From positions 7,440,001 through 7,504,000 of the forward strand of contig NC_060019.1 of the NCBI RefSeq assembly GCF_021134715.1: a stretch of 64,000 nt of DNA, given 5' to 3'. Below, in pieces: positions 47,501 through 62,000 of the stretch. The DNA comes from Daphnia pulex. Lineage: Eukaryota; Arthropoda; Branchiopoda; Diplostraca; Daphniidae. The number at the start of each line of letters is the position of its first letter. The stretch's first letter is position 1. The position numbers and the translations under genes were made by a program. Below the pieces are notes generated by a model. It was not told where the DNA came from, did no database searches, and saw only the letters and a program-made list of their open reading frames with translations.

Positions 47501-50445
47501 TCCCCCCCTCCCTTTGCTCTTTTTAGTTCTTCATCGCCAGTTTTCGAACGCGGATTGATAGACGTATGGCATCAATCATCACGACTAGCTGAATGGGACC
47601 GCGATGATGATGGGCGTTGGGCCGTGTGTGCCACGAGCTAGTTCAGCAGCAGCCATGTTTTGAAAATACATTTCCCGCCACACAAACTCATTTGCATGAC
47701 TTATTCCCATGAATTTAAAACCCCCGGCCTCTAGCGACTAATATGGTCGCACTGCTTATATTTTCATATATATACAGCCGCAACCATCCACATCTTCCGT
47801 ATGGAAAGGGGCATAGAATAAATTAGCCGATTTGTTATTCTCGTCAAAATAGGCCTAATTGCCGATTGGTAATCAAATGAGTCACGTTCCGTCTCTCCGA
47901 TTGCGTGTTGTGCGATGCGCTTGGACATTTTGTGTCTTTATTTATTTTGTTAAAGGCATAATTTTTGGGCCCAGTCATCATCACGGTTTACGTGCCAAAT
48001 ACGTACGAATATAGACACACACACAACACAGTCAACACACACATGCACACCAGGTGAAGAAGATGAGAGAGAAGACTGTCGAGCTGTTCAAACAGCAGAG
48101 CCGGCCAAGCCCACGCTAGAAAATACAAGTGCTGTGTACTGTATGTGTTGGTTATAGAAAATGAATTTCGTTTCTTTTTCTTCCCGTCGCAATTTTACTA
48201 TTTAGCCAGCTTACCTCCGCTTACCTCTTCTTACTTTACAGCCTTCCTCTTACGTAGTAGTCAGAATCGACAAGATATAATTACAAATATTTCACATAGC
48301 CTAGATTGTTGGGCCGATTAAAAATTATAATATGAAATTGCCCAACAAATCATGCCGGGGTTACAAGCAGGGTGACAATATCCAGCCAAAAAGAGGCTTC
48401 TACTGCACGCACACACACTGAGAGAGAGAGGGATCACAGAAAGGTGTGTGTGTATATCTCTACTTTGCTGTGTGTGTGTGTGTGTGTGAGGGGCGGTTCC
48501 ACCAGACGGGCAGAGAAATTCCAAACAGCGTCTACATTACCGCGCGGTTGTTCGTCAAAGTCAACGCTCTCTCTCTCTAATTCTCTGCACTAGCTGGCCC
48601 GGCTCTCTTATATATATTCCTTTCCACTCGAACGCTGTTGGCCGTGTATAGATCCGTGACAGTCAACAACCCCCCCCCCCCCCCCCAAAAAAAAAACGCT
48701 CAAGAAAAATTCTATAACGAAAAAATCGTCTGAACGGATCTTCGGTTTTCTTTCCTAGAACTAGAAGCTTAAACAGCAATAGAAGTATATTGAAACACGC
48801 ATAGAGAGCTGGAGAGAAATACTCTGGATAAAGTCAAACGAGTAGTAGTAGTAGTAATAGGGGATGATACCATAAATAGGCAAAAGAGTTGGAATATATT
48901 TATAAAGATATCCAATCGTTAAAGGATCGCGTGAAAATGACACTAGATTATATCACATATACATCTGTATAGAAGACATATATAGGCTATATCCGGAAAT
49001 CTAAAAAAAAAGTTCTTTTACATATCATATATAGCCAGCGCTAGCGGCAGATAGAGGAGGATGTAATGGACTCTGTCCATCAGAGAGAGAATGAGAGAGA
49101 ATATTATTATTACCTAAACCTATACGTCCGGAAGTCATTTGGAATTCAACCGGCCGTGATGTCGATGATGATGATGTGACCTGAGCTCTCCAGCAATATG
49201 TAATGTGTAGTCACTCTTTCCCTTTTCATGTTCCTTATGCAAATTCCATCAGAATGTATTATATCCCCCCACCTTCCCACTATGCAGATGGACCAAAGGG
49301 GTGAAACGAATGGATTTCACGGCATCCGCACGGATGTATTTAAAAAGGGGAGGGGGAATCTTATTTTCCATTTTTAGAAAAAAACGGACATGAAATAGTG
49401 CCATTTCGTTCAATGTCGCGGGATGGATCTCGTTGTATGAGATTTAAATACAAAAAAATTGTATCAAAAGTTCAAACCCCATTAAACAATTGCATATTGT
49501 TTGTTTGTTTTTGCGCTGTCCTTCTATACGCATAAAAAGTTTCTTGTTATATACTATTATGTCGACATACAACAACAACAACAACGAAAAAAAGTAACTT
49601 TCTTGCATATTGGCGGTGTCTTTGAATCGTCAAAGAGGCGCCAAAGTTGGGCCGCCGCCGCCGCCATAAGAAGAAGAAGAAGAAGAAAAAATAAAAGGAC
49701 GGCCACAGTTGCGGATGAGAGAATGAGGATTACCGTCAGCCCGACGGTGCAATAGAATTTTCGTAGAAATACACGAAAATAATTGGGGGATTATTTAATT
49801 GTATACCCTGTAATCAGATCATTTTTTTAAAAACTCGGGATTTACAATTTTGACAGAAGAAATATCAGTTTGACATATTTAAACGTCGCTTCTTTCCCTA
49901 GATCGTTCCCTTATCTAAAATAAAGGAAAAATAATGTCAATTTCAAGCGGAGTGAAACAAAGGAGAACCTGGTGTTCTTAAACTTATTTCATAAGAAAAG
50001 AGGAAAAGAAGTTTTATAGTCAATTTTTACCATTCGTGACTATTTTTGGGATTGTTGTTTCTTTTTCTTGTTTTTATGGGAGGATCTTTGACATTCGATA
50101 CGGCGTTGTAACTGGCTGTTCCACATGTGGAAATTGTGTTAATTTTTAGGTGTCCACTGCTAATTTTTTTTAAATTGCATATTTTGTCACCTACGCAAGG
50201 AATTAATAGATTGATTTATATTTAAAACCAATGTGTGTTAAGATTAAATATTGATCCTCCATCTACTTTATCAATGAATTTCACATATAGCTGCATTCTG
50301 CACGGTACGAACTGGTAGACTGTGTATTTAAAAATTCCTCTTGAAAGATTGAGGATATCATTTAAATCAAGAACGAAAAAACTGACATGTCAATATCAGG
50401 AACGTAACGGAAATCAAAATCAAAGTTAAAGCACAATATTTACGT
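44593..50445. repeat. Duplicated non-coding interval, copy 2 (pairs with 25122-30724)
   Basis: Parallel to 25122-30724. Includes an extra piece at about 48605-48788 with a long C run followed by an A run near 48670-48696, absent from copy 1. No coding or RNA gene recognised in either copy. Confidence 0.8.
48670..48696 (+). repeat. Homopolymer run, poly-C then poly-A
   Basis: About 17 C followed by about 10 A. Such runs are prone to sequencing-length error. Confidence 0.8.
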
Positions 50446-53400
50446 TTACATCCGCCTTGGTGCTCTTGGTCGCGAGCGACCTCGCGTTGCTCCTCGGCCT
50501 CGAATGAGCGATGGAACTGGAGCGGCTGTGGGGACAACAACAGGTGGCTCAGTTGTTACAGAAGGCGTACCTGGAGCAGGTGACGCCACTACAGCTGTAG
50601 CGCGACGGAAAACACGTGCAGGGTTAGGAGTATAAGCCTGCTGCGATTCTGGATTGGGCGTCCAAGTAATGGGAACGGGACGACTAGGATTCGGCCCAGC
50701 CGACAAGCGTGAATCTTCGCGGCTCATTCCTCGACCACGTGGAAAACCAGCCATTGATCCTCGTCGACTGCAGAAAACGAAATATGTAACACCAACGCGA
50801 CTATCAGTAAAATAAATAACTAAACTTACGTCATTGCCGCCCGAGTAGTCGGGGAACAAGAAAACGATGGTGCAGAAGATGGTTGTGTCGTCATTGATTG
50901 GCCTGTGCCTTCAACCGATTGAGCATTCTGAACTTCCGGCATCGATTCATCTTCATTTGTACTTGTAGGACCTGCATCTTGCCCTAGTTGACTGGTGGAC
51001 TGATCGTTATCTATACCAGTATCTTGGTCATCTTCGCCAAGAAGGTCTATTTCGGCGGCAGCATCACCTTCAAGGTCAGGACCACCTTCGAAATCTCCTT
51101 GTTCTTCGGCATTTCCTGATGGAACCACTGAAGCGTCTTCTCCTGGGCAGCCAGCAGGCAACTCGTCGTGGGGTGACGCTTGCAACGGCGTAGATGGCAC
51201 GCTACGACCAGAGTTCTCATCTAGCTGAGACAAATCCATACGTGTATCTTCCATGCCTTGCGATTCCAAATGAGAAGGGGCATTGTTATGGCTACTGCCA
51301 GCGGACAGCGACAGATCCGGAACATTTCCGAAAACGAAGCGCGTGTTGACTTGTGGCGAACTGACGGCTTCAGCAAAACCATCATTCGTTCTTGGCCGCA
51401 GAAGGACAGGAGTACTGGGAACAATTCCATCATCCCCCACGTCTTCAAAGGCCAGAGTATTTCTACCAAATGAGGGCAAACGATCTTCTCTGGGTGGAGG
51501 GCGAATAGTAGCTTGAGACACTTCAGAAGAAGGAGTAGCTTCGTTTGTAGAGGCAGGTGCGAACGTTTCAGGTTCTACGTCTTCCGCAGCGGGTTGTTGC
51601 TCTTCCTGAACAACAATGACAATTTCTTCTGTCTCAGTAGGTTGTTCCACAGTGCCTGAAGCTGATTCATCTTCATTGATTGTCAAGACAGCTTCGGAAT
51701 CTTGGCCTGATTGTGTTTGTTCTTCCACGTCGTCCCGTTGCTCTTCGACGACTATTTCATCACATTCCTCTTCTTGTTCGCCTTCTTCAGACTCTACTGT
51801 TTCTACCATTTCTTCTTCCTCACTCTCGATAAGACCTTCTTCTACTTCTTCCTCTTCCACCTCATGGTCGTCTTGGGGCTGTTCTTCATACTCAATCACC
51901 AAGTCCATCTCGCCGGTCCGTGCTGCATATTCTTCCGTAGATTCTTCTGTTGGTTCATCATGTAAATCAACGACCTCTACCTCCTCTTCTGTCTGTTCAG
52001 ACAAACGTGTCCTCTTGGCATTTGCGTCATCTGTGGAAGGAGATTCTTCCGTGACGCGAGTTCTTTTTTTCGAACGATCATCAGCTCCACTCGTAGATTG
52101 AGTTTGGTCACCTCCGGACACGAAGCTGGGTCCTGCAACTGGTTCGTCTTCTCTCACAACTGGAGACGGAGTAGACGGGGCAACCGGAGTAGGGGCTGCA
52201 ATGGCGATCAAAGGTGGCGCCATGGGAGATACTGAAACAGAAGTAGGCTGCACTGCTAACGTACGGGTAGTCATGGCCATCGGACGAATACTAGCAGTTG
52301 GAGTGGTACGGTGGACTTGATTTGGTCCTGATGTCGATTGCCCGGGACTGGAACTCACTGGAGGACGTTGTGGTGTGACAGTTGCTCCTGATGCCATGGG
52401 TTTAATGTTAGCCGTGGGTGGATTCTCCGATATCGTTTTGTCAGCACTGGGGGGTTTGTTGCTAGTTTGTTGAGGTGTTTGCTGAATCTGTTGTTTTTGC
52501 TGTTTCTGTTGCACCAAAACGAGTTGCTTTTGATAAGCCTCAACCTGGCGCTGTAAAACTGGAATGCGTTGTTGCAATGTCTCTAGCTCGCTTTCAAGCG
52601 CTTGTTTAGCCGCGCCTAATTCGCTATTCTCTCGCTCTAGTCGATTGAGTCGGCCTTCTAACTGAGAACGTAGGGCAGCAGTACGAACATTAAGTTCCTC
52701 ACTTCCTTGTTCCAAGTTTTCAATTTTGGCACGTGCTTCTGTTAGTTGAGAAACAAGAGCTTCCTTCTCCTTGATTAGGTTTGGCAACGACGCTAACTTT
52801 TGACGAGTTGTTTTCAGAACATTTGTAGCCTTCTCATCTTTTGAACGCATGGCTTGATTCTCTTGCTTAATTTGCTCCAGTTCGGCAGTCATTTGGGCTA
52901 TCTGCTCCTCCAACTCCTGAATTCGCGTGGACTGAGCGACAGCCGTAGCAGCAGATGCCTCAGCTGTTGCAGCATTAGCAGCTTCATCTTGGACTGCTGT
53001 TGCCGTTGCCATTGCGGAATCTGCCGCTGCAGAAGCTAAGGTTTCTTTATCTCCGACTAGTTTTTCGTGTTCGACTTTGAGCTCTTCGTATTGTGTCTTG
53101 TACTTGCGAGCAATACGGCGTAACTGATTTGCTTGATCCGCAGCTTTGGCTGTTTCTTCGTCACGTTTGGCAATAGCTGTAGTCATGTCCGTCTGGGCTT
53201 TTTGAGACTCCTCTTTGGCAACACGAGCTTCTTCCTGTAATTTATGCTGTGTTGTAATCAATTGCGTATTGATTCGTTGAGTTTCAGTCAACTGCGTGGC
53301 TGTCTTGGCTTGGATCTCCTTCATGTGTTCCACTTGTTTTTGAATTTGTTCTAATTGCTTTTGAACCAGCTCCTTGTCAGTTTGTAACTTCTTAATCTCA

Positions 53401-56400
53401 TCGGCTGTAGCTCGGCCTGCTCGTTCTTGCAAGGCGTTAGTTCTTGTCCTCCAAACCATAACTTGCTTGCGCAACGTATTATTCTCGGAAGTGAGCTCAT
53501 CTAATTTACTGGCTGACTCCTGGTTTGTAGATCGCAATGGTTCCAATTCGGTTTCCAAAGCACTCACTTTAACCGTTAGTTCTTCAAGTCGACTGATAAG
53601 ACCACTTCGTTCATCTCGCAACAGCCGGTTACTATCCGTAAGGGCATTCAGTGTTTCCAATCTACGAAGCATTTCTGTATGTTTCTCGGATGTCAGTGCA
53701 GACGTTGCAGACCGCTCTCGCTCATGATGCAAATTAGTCTAACGAACATAATTAAAAGAGTCATTAACTAATTTTCATTCTAGATTAGAGTTTTCATTTA
53801 CCTGAGCTTCACTTGCAAGACGTTCGGCTTGTTCCAGTTGTGTCTTGAGACGCTGCGTTTCGGCTTCTTGTACTTCTGATCGGGAAATGGCAATTTCCTT
53901 TTCCCGACGCAGAAATCGAACGAGTTCGAGCAATTGATCAGTAGAACGCATATCTTCTTCACTGATGGAGACATTAAGCGAAGTGTTAGAATCGTCACCA
54001 CTTTGCGTCCTATTACTCAAATATCATATTAGTTCAAATGATGTAACTGAGTTAGAAATTTGTAACTAACCTGACGGCTATTTCCTGGCAACGTGTCGCT
54101 GCGGCCATGCGAGTACTTAAAGTGACAATCTGTTGTTGCATTAAATCAACCTGTTTGTCTAGATCGGAACAGCGTCGAGCCTTTTCACTGGCTTCTTTTT
54201 CCAACATTTCTTTCTGTGTTTCCCAACTAGTGCGACCACTCGCAAGCTCAGTTTCTATTCTAGCTGAAGTCTGTTGAAGAACAGCTAATTGAGAGAGGGT
54301 CTGTTCGAACTGATCACGGACGGAATTAAGCTGTTCCACATCGGCTGCGTGCTGCATCAATTCCCTTTCGTACTTTTCTTGTGCTTCCTTGGCATTCTTT
54401 ACTTGATCTAATGCTTCTTCGCGGGCTTTTGCTTCAGAATCTTCGGCCAATTTAAATTTCTCAGCCATTGAAGCTAATTCGGCTTCGAGTGCTGTAATGC
54501 GATTAGAAACTTCTTCAGACTGGTGCGCCGTTGCTTGACCCAAGATCGCCGCTCCCTCTTCCAAAGTCTGCAAATTTTACAAATTTAATAATATTAATTC
54601 TATAATGATAAAAGATATTATGTGATAAATGCGTGCAAATTACCTTAAGTTTATTCTGAGCTTCTTGAAGGTTACGGGCTAGTTCTGAACGATCTTCATT
54701 TAATTTAACCAAATGTTGTTCTGTTTCTTGCTTGAATGTCTGGCTGGCTTCGTTACTTTTATTGAGCTGCTCTTCCATGCTATCGGCAATTGAACGGTAT
54801 TGTTCGGCTTGTTGACGAACGAGTTCCAATTGCTCTCGATGCTTGCTCGATTCCGTACGCGCTTCAGCCAATTGAGCTCGTAGATCACCGACAAGATCAC
54901 TGTCATTAGCAGCAGCGACGGATGTTGAGGTAGTAGACAACAAACGTGTTACTTGTCCTTTCCGAGTTGGAGATGTTAATCCTGTTCGCGATTCCGCCAG
55001 AGTCAAACGTTCACGAGTTGCTACCAATTGTGCTTCCGCATTGGCGGCTTTCTCTTCTGCAGCTTTCAAAAGAACTTGATCAGATGCAAGTTTATCTTCG
55101 AAAGATTTCACTGTTTCTCGATAGCGTTGTTCCTCAAGATCTAGTTTCTTTCGTAGCAACTCAATTTGTTGTTCCAAAGCAGTGACGTTGTTCTGTAAAC
55201 GCATTCGAGTTTCACATTCGCCACGCTCCAAATTTAGCTTGATCGATTCCAAGTTGGCATGAAGAAGGCCTTGGCTACGTCGCTCGCTTACTAATGCATT
55301 TCTCTCGACTAGAAGACGTTGTTCAGCATCTTTCAGTAATTGTTTTTCTTCTTGAAGCATCGAAACATTTACTTCTGCCCGCGCAAGGAGTTGCTGAGCA
55401 TTCATAGCCTCGTCTATAAAATGCGAATCAAGAATTAAAATAACAATTTAAAGTGAATGATGTATTGTGAAAATATACCTCGTAGAACTGCAATGCTTTG
55501 CTCGTGTTTAGCGATTGTGGTGGCATATACCTTATTCTTATCTTCTAAAGCGTTTAATTGTTTCTTGCAAGAATCCAAATTACCCTAACAAAAGAAATTT
55601 TGTTATACAAGCTTACTAATTAATTAATACTTTTAATGTGGTTACCTGCAGTAACTTTTCCTTCGAATCGGAATATTCGTTATGTGTACTTAACCGTACG
55701 TTCTGTGCCCTTAATTCAGCTAACTGGCCTTGAAGTGCTTGAATTTGGTGGTCTAAAGCAGCCTCCCTCTCTTTTTTTTCTTTAAGGATGCTTTGGAGTT
55801 TTGTCTCCTTCTCTTCCACACACTTTTTACTCTCATTAAGCTGCAGTTCTATGTCTGCCGGTCGAGCACTTTCTTGCCTAACTTGAGCAGGAGTTGACGT
55901 GACAACACTACGGAATTTGGACGGTGTTTGAGCGTCTCCTAATCCGGCTTCCTGTAAATGCATTGCACGTTTAAAAACTCATTTAATAAATATATAAATA
56001 ACAAAGTTAACTGTCACCTGAAGTAGAATGCGATACATGTCTCGCTGTTGGATAACACTCTCCATCAGCTCTTCATGGCGCCTAAAAAAAGTCATAAATA
56101 TTAGACTTAGCTAATGAAAAAAATGTATCTCTGATTAATAAAGTTTATACCTTCGAGTATCTCGAAGGTGTTCCACTTCAGTCAGTGCATTTTCCAATGC
56201 ACGCTGAATTTTGGCGGTTTTGGTATCAATCTCACTCTGTTCAGCAGCGTCTTGCTTTTCGGTTACTTCACGGAGGGTGGTCAGCAACATTTGATTTTTC
56301 TGTTGAAGCTCCTCAACATCACGGAACGTGACGAGGTGGCGACTAATTACGGCAGCAGCCGATCCTTCACTGGACGTCACTTGGTCTTCGTCAGCGGGCT

Positions 56401-58401
56401 CGTCGCGTATCCTGTTACCTCGAAGCTCCTCGGTTTCACGAATGAGCAAACAAACTTGTTTACTCAGATCAGCAACTTGCTTCTCGAGACGTTGAGAAGT
56501 TCGTTGAGACTGTCCCAGCATACGGCGAGCTTCCAGAGCATTTTCTCTCTCGGTTTCCGCTTCTTCTACAGCTAAATCAAGTTGTCTGGTTAAATTGGCA
56601 ACCATTTCAATTGATTTCTCATAGTCTTCTCGCTGTCGAGCTATGGTTGGCGCTCGATCTTCGAGTTCCTGTAAACAACCGTAAAAGAATTTGAATTAGC
56701 AACCGATAAAAGAAAAAATATTTATTCTTTACCTGGAGAATCTGATCAATATAGTTATTCAGCTTTTTATTCTCTTCCTCTTTGAATAGCATTTGCTCGG
56801 AAATGGACACATATTGACTGTAAATCTGCGTCAGGGTCATTCCTGATTTCAACAACCTATGAATTAAAATAGTTATACGTAATTAGATTGATTAAAAATA
56901 CGGAACACATTCTATTACCGTGAAGCTGCAGCAGCTGATGGAGACATAGCTTCTATGTTTTCTTCAGTTATTAAACGTGATTTGTTGGGATCAAGTAAGG
57001 CATTGGCACGTTCAAGTTCTTTCTTTAATTCCCCATTAGTTTCAGAACTTTTCTGTAATTGGTCATTTAGCTGATCAATTTGAGCCTTAGAATCTGTTTC
57101 CAGGTTTCCAAATCGCACTGAGGCATCACGAAGTAGTCTTTGCAATTCTTCGGTAGTTTTGGTAATTTCATCAGCTTTGGCTTGGGCGTCTTCACTCGAT
57201 GCTTTGTACAAATCACAAAGTCTCATTTGAGATCTCAGCTCATTTCTGTAAGATGATTAACGATTTATCATTATTCTAGTAATATTTTAAACTTTGAATA
57301 TTACCTATTATTTTCGGACATTTTCATTTCTGTTTCACTTAGTTCCTTGAGTTTATCGTTTAATTCTTTAATATGCTTTTCGTGTCGCTCAATTGTCGTT
57401 GTTAGTTCACCGATGGATTTCTGAGCGATTCGTAACTAGAAAAATAAGTTTAGAAAACAATTATTACAATTGAGTAATGCTAGTGTTAATTTTGCAAAAG
57501 AATACCTCTTCAATTTTCTCAGACAAATCTGCTTGCAGTTCTAGCACTTTAGAAGTCTTCTCACGTCTGATGTTCATAACCTCCTTTGTTCTGGATTCAA
57601 GTTCATCTTGCAAAAGCCTCTGCTGTCGAACAATAAGTTCCCGTTCTTGATTCAGCCTTTTTTCTCTACAAATATTACATTTTATTTTTACCTACATTTA
57701 AACTGAACAAAAGTATAGAACTTACTTGTAATCCAGAGCAAGCTGTTGGCTGTTAAGTTCTTCGGTTTTTATAAGGGCTTCAGATTTTTCTTTATTGGCA
57801 TGAACAAGTTGATCAGTTAAAGCCTTGAGCTCCCCTGTAAGTCTATCCAGGTCGTCATTTCTTCTTGAAAGTAGAGAATTAAGATTATCCTTTTCTTCTG
57901 AAAGTGATTCCTTTTCTTTCTTCCACTCTTGGTGAGTAGCTTCCAGTCTAAAACAGACACCAGATAAATAAATAATTTACAAGATTAAAATAAAAATATC
58001 TTACAAAGCCAGTTTTGATCCAACATGATTGAGCTGATCTTGTGAGGATGCAAGGTCGGCTTCTACCTTGGCTTTCCCATCTGTCAATTCTTGAATTAGA
58101 GATTCCTCTCTTCGTAAACGATCTTGTAGTTGCTGAAGCTGTGAATCCAACTCAAAACACTGTTGTTCTGTAAAGAATACAATAGCCACATTTGATGTTT
58201 ACTCTCCACATGCCAAATAGTTACAATATAAAAGGCAAACTTACCAGACTGGGTTTGAAGCTTAGCAAATTTGATATTCAAGTGGTTGGAATCATTTTCA
58301 TGCTTTTTCAATACCTCTTCTAACTTAATTTTTATCGAGTCATTTAGATTTTTAAATTCATCTTCCGATAAAACTAACGACAAGAGGCTAACGGCCGCCA
58401 T
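50446..58401 (-). CDS. Mtor: Megator / TPR nuclear basket protein, complete
   Basis: Sixteen exons: 58245-58401, 58005-58167, 57726-57947, 57506-57665, 57305-57435, 56919-57245, 56733-56856, 56151-56668, 56018-56081, 55646-55951, 55479-55584, 54644-55413, 54071-54567, 53802-54009, 50830-53738, 50446-50767. They sum to 6984 bp, 2327 codons plus stop, close to human TPR and fly Megator. All junctions are GT-AG with consistent phase. The diagnostic motif SGMTLTQIYSQYVSISEQ is at about residue 390, and QQRDMYRILLQ follows at about 620. Most of the first 1650 residues are heptad-rich coiled coil. The end is acidic, Ser/Thr-rich and disordered, closing with an Arg-Gly tail (IRGRGATRGRSRPRAPRRM). 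TPR forms nuclear-pore basket filaments and acts in mRNA export, chromatin exclusion and the spindle checkpoint. A 5'-truncated pseudogene copy lies at 30725-32913. Confidence 0.93.
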
Positions 58402-59083
58402 TGAAAAGGACCTTTATTAAAGAAAATGAGGTTTACAACGAATAATATTTAATGTATGGTTTAAACAATTATTTAAAATTTTTTACCTCGCCGGGTAGGA
58501 AAATAAGATCGGTAGATACTGTGGTAGAACAGGTGATGTCTGAGCTTGGCGAGAGCGTGAGTAAAATTTGTAGACTAAACTTTTTTCGTCGTGGGTCCTC
58601 AAACCTGGGCATCAAAATTCGTAAGCAAACGTTGCCAAGTTGTTTATTGTTTGTTTTATCCACGACGCCTAACAAGGCGGGAGCGGGACGCGGGAGCGGA
58701 ACTGAGGAAGCGGGAGACTGCAAAAGAACCTCAACGGAAACTGCAACATGCCTAAATGTTAATTCTCGGGGATAGAACTTTTTTTTCTTTTTTTTTCACA
58801 TTAGGTTATTCATAACCAACATAAATGCTGGCAATAAATATAGGATCATTCCAAAGACGTCGACACAACTATGTGACTCGTAAGGTTTATATTAAAATAA
58901 AATAAGAAATAATACAATAAGCATGAAGGAGGAAAGCGATGTAATTTGTTAAACGAAATAAATTTAAACATTTGAGTATACCTATAATTAGGGAAGGAAA
59001 AGACCATGCTCTTTTTTGAAGTGTATACAAATGACAGTTATGATTGTTTTTTGTTTTTTTAATTATTATTATTAATATTATTA
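58402..59083. other. Short intergenic between connecdenn and Megator
   Basis: Both genes are on the minus strand; this holds the connecdenn 3' UTR and the Megator promoter. No exon seen. A tRNA or other RNA gene was not found. Confidence 0.5.
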
Positions 59084-62000
59084 TTAATCAAATGTTGTCC
59101 AAGATGACTTGTCGGATGTAAGGAAGGATTCGTTAGGTTTGGCGCGCTCGGGTCCAGAGACAGTTGGCCCAAGATTGGTTCGTGTGAACGCCAAAAGATT
59201 GCTGAACGGATCCGATCCTGTATCAAAACGGCTGGTGTAGCCCTTAAAAGTAGTTGCTCCACCACTACCACTGCTGGCTCCAGATGGCACTTGGGGTTCT
59301 GCGATCTGTCGCGGAACGTGGAAGGAATAGACCGGATTAGACTGGGTTACCCGCGTTGGTTCTGGTTCCGTTCGAAGAGCTCCTAAAGGATCAAATTCAT
59401 CGACTGGCGAGAGTGAAGTTGCCGAGTCCAGACGAATCAAATCTACTTGTGCTGCACTCTAAAAAAATATTATGGGTTTAGTAAAAACAAGTACTCGGAA
59501 ATTCTAACACAAATGCGACTGGACGGTAAAAATGCACGCGATATTCAAACCCACACGAAAACAAAAATTACCTTAGGAGACAGTGGACTACTTTGTGGCT
59601 CGGTACGCTTACGAGAACGGAGGGGTGGCAGGGGAATCGGTTGAACAGAATAAGGTCCAGCGTTAAGGATAGGTGCACTATGTTGACGTAGGACAGGGTT
59701 GGCAACAGGGGAAATAGGGGGACTGGATAGACTGGGTTTACGCTGCAAATTTTAAAACAGAAAAAAAAAAAAAAAACGAAATAATAAAATAAACAAAACA
59801 GAACCAGCAACCATCAACACAAAAAACCAAACATTGGAAAACCAGCAAGCAATAAACTGAAATAGTCACAATTGTAAAAGTTATTACTGAACGATCTATG
59901 GCGGGTGGTGTTGACGCGGAAGACGCTGTCTTGGCCAAAATATCCTTCATGTCGTCCATCAAGTTCAAATTGAGAGGTATCATGTTCAGTTCATCTTCAG
60001 TACCGCTCTCATCCGAACTGGAACTCGCTCCATTGGTTCCGGTAGGATATCCAGGACTGGATCCGCTAACATGGTAGTGTTGACTGACCGAAGTCTCACA
60101 CCGACGTAAAGAATGGTTTCGATCTATGAAGTTCGAGTTAATCTGGTGTGTTAGGGTCGAGGGTGACACTACAGTTCTCCTTTGATTTGCCGACATGTCA
60201 CTGCTGCTGAACTTCGGAGACGAGGGTGCGGAGCGTGGTTTGTCGCGCAATTTAGTATTAGCAGCCGAATATGCAGCCCCTTCTAGTTCCCTGTTAATCT
60301 GCATGTCTTTGAATTTCGAACGAACTTCTCTATAAGCTGTCCGACTCTTTTCCTTGGCTAGTCGCCCAACAGTTTTGACAGCGTTCCGCATGGCTGGATT
60401 CGCCTAAAAACAAGCGACAATTTAATTAAAACAACAAATAAACGGGGTAATAAATCAGTAATTAATATACCTTTTTAAAAAGAGCACCACTTTCTTTTCT
60501 CATGGTGCTTGACCATTCTTTGTACTGTTGTTTTAAGCGACTACTCGATTTGTCAGAGTACAGGCAAGCCTCTAATTCAAATTCGTCCGAAAAACCCTAG
60601 TAAACGAATAGAACATTTATATCTTCGTTTCAAAATTAACGATGGCTGGGTTATATTACTTGTCCCGAGTTTAACATTTCCAGTCTTTCTTCAATAAATT
60701 GTTGAAAGATTTGCAATTGAAGCATTGACTCCAGAAAAGGGCGTAGAGGTAGCGGTCGTGACTGCACTAGAGCATCTTCGCAAAAAGTGATTTGCTCCCC
60801 TTGTCGAAAGCGAAGCGCATCGCGGTAGCCTCCAATGAGCTGCACAAGAGCTCGAAGAAATACACGAGCAACACCGTCGCCCATCATGTTTCCTGGAGTC
60901 TTTAGTCGCCGCCGCATGCCATTTACCTGTTAAAATTGAAAAATTAAGCTCTTAAATTAAGAGCTATAACTTGACCATGTTAAATTTCTCACTATATCTT
61001 GCGGCAAGCGTTCCAAATCGTCAAACGGGGTTTCGATGTGGTTGGAATCGACATCCAAAACTACTAGTTCGCCTAATTCAGATTTTCGAACTCTCTACAA
61101 AGCAGATAAAAGTAATTAAAGTAATTAAATGAGATTTTTTCTATCCGTATGCTATACCTCCCAAGTAGTAGATGGAACTCCAGACAAGTAGGGCTACACA
61201 GATAACCAACCAATATAATTAGTGATGACTCAACAAAGCGTAGTAGTAAAAAGTGGCACGAATAAAATTACAATCGAATGAAATATTATCAGAGTAATCA
61301 CTTTTTAAACGACCTAGACATTTACTTATTCAAATTTTACCATAGGGGCAAGTAGGTAGTCCATTAAATGTGGAGGAAGAACAGGGATGTATATGTGCTG
61401 CCAGATCTATAATTTCATTAGATGCTGAAAGTTATGCAGAATTAATATTAATATGCATGCCAGATCTTTACCATGGGGTAGATCACAGCATTAGCAGCTT
61501 GGATACAAGCGCTAAGTCGAGATATTCTGGAAGAGACCATGACGATGCGCCTTTCGTGCAACATGGAAGCAAAAATTACCATCATGTTGTGGGCATCGAC
61601 GGCATTAAAATACTCGGTCAGATTTCTCTACAGATTGAAGAAATTGACAAATTTAGTCATTTAAGCTCATCCTGCCCGATTAGAACCATGTTTTATACTT
61701 ACATTCTCAGGAATGCTGGGTAGGGTGTATGTATTGGGGCATTTACAAGTGTAAACTCTATGAGCTCTCCCAAAAGGGATATGAAGAGTTGTACTTGGTG
61801 CAGGAACATCTCTTTGGTAGAGTCCTTCCAGAAAGCTATTCAGATCTTGCACTGCTTGCTCTTGCATCAATTCAGCAATCTGATTGAGAATTTTGAAGAA
61901 AAATTCATGCCAGGGTAAATAACTGATGATAACTAGTGCTGTTTGAGCTCCTGGTGCTTGACGACAGAATCCAAAAGTCCATTTTGAATCTAGGCTTGTT

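Noticed and set aside
51616..52101. Plus-strand Ser/Thr-rich open frame opposite Megator exon 15.
   Set aside because: Shadow of the acidic, repetitive Megator tail on the other strand.
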